Under the pieces are notes generated by a model. That model had not been told where the DNA came from, did no database searches, and worked only from the letters and a program-made list of their open reading frames with translations. Below, in pieces: positions 62,001 to 64,000 of a DNA stretch of 64,000 nt. Position numbers and translations under genes: made by a program. Position 1 is the stretch's first letter; every line of letters starts with the position of its first letter. The DNA comes from a virus: positions 35,610 through 99,609 of the IMG/VR virus record IMGVR_UViG_3300005613_000018; one strand, 5' to 3'.

Positions 62001-62333
62001 ATGATTGTATATACATTTGATATTGCCTCACTGAAAAAGAAGACTGTGAATGGTGTTGAAAATACAGTCTTCTCAGTGGTTTGGGAAAAAACTGGATATG
62101 ACCCTGATGGGTATACCGGATCCTTCAAGATCTCAACTCAGTTGGATGTGAGTGGTGTTGGTATTGGTACGGGTTATATTGATTATGATAGTCTAACAAA
62201 GCAAGATGTCATAAACTGGATTAAATCTTTAACTAACGAAGAGGATGTGAACGAAGTAATCGCTGAAGGTATTCAAAGATCTCGTGATCGTGAAACAAAA
62301 GTTGAAAGTGGGGATTTTCCTTGGGGGGTGTAA
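62001..62333 (+). CDS. Paralogue B of a small virion-block protein
   Basis: 110 residues; shares with the preceding gene the WEKTGYDPDGYTGSF / WRKTGTDENGNTGSF motif, the VINWIKSL / VLGWIQSV helix, VNEVIAEGI / VNEKIAEEI, and a FPW ending. It has its own late promoter, so the duplicated copies can be expressed separately. Confidence 0.65.
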   Translation: MIVYTFDIASLKKKTVNGVENTVFSVVWEKTGYDPDGYTGSFKISTQLDVSGVGIGTGYIDYDSLTKQDVINWIKSLTNEEDVNEVIAEGIQRSRDRETKVESGDFPWGV

Positions 62334-62343
62334 ATAATTAAAA

Positions 62344-62790
62344 ATGAAAACTTTAGAGGAACTTAAAGAACTTGCAAGTAACTTAGATGGCTACAATAAG
62401 AGAGTTGTTGAATTGGTAATAGATGGGTGGAATCTAGCTACATACAGGAGAGAAGAAAATAATGAATATGGTTGTATGGTCTACGTTTCAGACTCAAATT
62501 ACAACACAAGTTCATTAGAGGACCAAAAATCTTTTTTCTACTCTAATGGATTTACCGTTATTCAAAATATATACGTCCCAAATTGGACAGATGAGGAAAA
62601 ACTTTTCAGTATTAGTAAAAAAGTTACATCGATGTATGATATCGATAAAAATAATACTGAATTTCTAGAAATGATTAAAATTGTTAGAGGTCCTAAAATT
62701 GTTTTAATTTCTGGAAAAGAAATCGTACAACTTTCAGATAGAGATATATTTTTATATATTGAAGGAAAAGTAGACATCGAGGTAGAGTAA
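62344..62790 (+). CDS. Hypothetical 148-residue protein
   Basis: Alpha/beta protein beginning TLEELKELASNLDGYNKRVVEL, with VSDSNYNTSSLEDQKSFFYSNGF in the middle. No recognised family. TGTAAATA at 62329 may be a weak late box. The stop shares a base with the start of the glycine-rich gene. Confidence 0.55.
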   Translation: MKTLEELKELASNLDGYNKRVVELVIDGWNLATYRREENNEYGCMVYVSDSNYNTSSLEDQKSFFYSNGFTVIQNIYVPNWTDEEKLFSISKKVTSMYDIDKNNTEFLEMIKIVRGPKIVLISGKEIVQLSDRDIFLYIEGKVDIEVE

Positions 62791-64000
62791 TGACATTACC
62801 AACAGGTACAATCACCATGAACCAGGTGAATGTTGAACTTGGAAATCCTGGAACTAGTCAAATTAGTTTAAATGATACTGCCGTCAGAAATCTCGCCTCA
62901 ATACCATCAGGCACCATTAGCATGGATGACCTTAGAGGTAAAAGTTCATTTGGTGTAGTTGGTGGAACACCGTATAGTGTAGGTGAAAACGAATATAATG
63001 TCTTTACCAGTTCCGGACCACTAACAATATCTGGTGGTCCTTTGACACTTGAATATTTGATGATTGGTGGTGGAGGTGGTGCAGGTGCTGCACGAGGAGG
63101 TTCAGGTACTGCTCCTTATAACCCTAGTACTGGCCGTGGAAGTTTACCACAATGGTGTGGTGGTGGTGGTGGTGCAGGTGCATATCGTCGTGGTATTATA
63201 GAAGTTCCTGGAAATATGTCTACAACGGTGACAGTTGGTGCTGGTGGAGGCTCTGGTTCAACAACACCGACAACTGCCACAAATGGTGGGGAAGGTGGTA
63301 ATAGTTCTTTTACAGCACCACCAGATATTGGAGGTTTTACTGTATATGCTGGTGGAGGTGGAGGAGGAGCTAGTGTAACGATACCAGGAGCAAGTGAGTA
63401 CGGTAATGCATATACACCTAGACCACAATACCCCACAGCACCTGCTAGACCCAGATCCAAGGGTTCAGGTGGTGGAGCTTGTGGACCTCCTGGTCAGTCT
63501 CCTTACCCATATCCAGCAAATCCAGAAAATTACTCGACTGCAAGCGCCTCAGTTCAACAAGAGGCTCTTGAAAACGGTCTTTCAGGTGGAAATTATTATG
63601 GTAACGCGTTACCAGGTGGTTTGGCAGGTGGTGGTGGAGCACTTATAAGAGGCCATGAAACTTATAGGCTCCCTGGCCCTCCGAGTACTCCTGTCTTTAC
63701 TACCGGTGCACCAAATGAATGTGGTGGAGGTGGAATTGCAATTCCTGCTATATTCGCTGATGATATTGGTCCTGTTGTTGGTGAACCTCAAGCGTATCAG
63801 ACATTTGTTTATAATGGAGCTCCAGCTGGGGAGGCTATACGAACAAGTGTGATTGGCGGAGGTGGTGGTGGAGGATATCCTGGGTTTGCTGTAAATGAAT
63901 ATGGCCCACCAGTCAGGAGAAGAGTCTTCCCAGAACCTTGCTCGATTGGTGGAGTAGATAATGCCGCAAGCCCCGCCACAATTCCTACTGGAGGTGGATG
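62790..64000 (+). CDS. Glycine-rich tail adhesin, cut by the window end
   Basis: ATG 62790 overlaps the preceding stop (TAATG); the frame is open to the last base (403 codons). The N-terminus TGTITMNQVNVELGNPGTSQISLNDTAVRNLA is a phage fibre-attachment segment I have met in T4-like tail proteins. It is followed by LEYLMIGGGGGAG and many glycine-rich runs alternating with variable hydrophobic and proline-rich loops. Glycine-rich distal-tip adhesins such as T4-like gp38 use poly-glycine helices to display variable loops for receptor binding. I infer host recognition. The 3' part is missing. Confidence 0.7.
   Translation, partial: MTLPTGTITMNQVNVELGNPGTSQISLNDTAVRNLASIPSGTISMDDLRGKSSFGVVGGTPYSVGENEYNVFTSSGPLTISGGPLTLEYLMIGGGGGAGAARGGSGTAPYNPSTGRGSLPQWCGGGGGAGAYRRGIIEVPGNMSTTVTVGAGGGSGSTTPTTATNGGEGGNSSFTAPPDIGGFTVYAGGGGGGASVTIPGASEYGNAYTPRPQYPTAPARPRSKGSGGGACGPPGQSPYPYPANPENYSTASASVQQEALENGLSGGNYYGNALPGGLAGGGGALIRGHETYRLPGPPSTPVFTTGAPNECGGGGIAIPAIFADDIGPVVGEPQAYQTFVYNGAPAGEAIRTSVIGGGGGGGYPGFAVNEYGPPVRRRVFPEPCSIGGVDNAASPATIPTGGG

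Noticed and set aside
1-64000. tRNA genes
   Set aside because: No cloverleaf with the GTTCRANNC T-arm sequence was noticed by eye; a covariance-model scan would be needed to exclude one.

Overview
The window is part of the genome of a T4-like myovirus, most probably a marine cyanophage infecting Synechococcus or Prochlorococcus. The evidence is a run of recognisable T4 baseplate, neck and packaging proteins (gp25, gp6, gp7, a gp9/gp10-type protein, gp8, gp13, gp14, gp15, gp16), and several small proteins of a type I associate with cyanomyoviruses (a short MWRIWC membrane protein, LLRKGHTGNEIL, KPQPKKTRQG and DUF4815-type proteins). The DNA is AT-rich, packed almost entirely on the plus strand, and carries T4-type late promoters (TATAAATA or NATAAATA). 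No photosynthesis gene, tRNA or CRISPR array is visible.

Layout. (1) 1-4860: end of a tail-fibre module, with an Ig-like/glycine-rich protein and a collagen-like fibre ending in an S74 chaperone. (2) 4861-8232: a terminator, a sigma70-like promoter and an operon of small overlapping genes, including a signal-peptide protein with a zinc-protease HExxH motif. (3) 8233-12834: small genes, a DUF262/ParB-like protein and a superfamily 2 helicase, each behind its own sigma70-like promoter. (4) 12830-20556: an array of small genes, most preceded by the same ~37-bp promoter-like repeat (15 copies in the window). A nucleotidyltransferase-like protein lies in the array, and two GIY-YIG homing endonucleases interrupt it. 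(5) 19676-21319: two gene-poor stretches around a few tiny ORFs, one holding 33-bp tandem repeats. (6) 21320-24733: an unknown protein, a DUF4338-like protein, a glycosyltransferase and small basic proteins. (7) 24769-55231: the late morphogenesis block, 25-6-7-(9/10)-x-x-8-DUF4815-x-13-14-15-16. (8) 55260-64000: a second tail-fibre block between gp16 and wherever gp17 lies, with a 1766-residue collagen-like S74 fibre and a glycine-rich adhesin cut by the window end.

How it works together. Regions 2-6 look like early or host-takeover genes behind TTGACA-N17-TAGAAT promoters and the 37-bp repeats; regions 1, 7 and 8 are virion genes with NATAAATA-type late promoters. The two homing endonucleases sit in the early region but each has its own late promoter. 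In both, that promoter lies inside an inverted repeat whose 3' arm covers the translation start, the design known for T4 I-TevI, where early read-through mRNA is folded shut and only late transcripts are translated. A third gene (8668) shows a similar hairpin. The 37-bp repeat array, this hairpin/late-promoter pattern and a twin 32-bp promoter element are the most interesting regulatory structures seen. The most interesting proteins are the HEGWH secreted protein, the KVDG protein, the DUF4338-like protein and a 4028-residue gp7.
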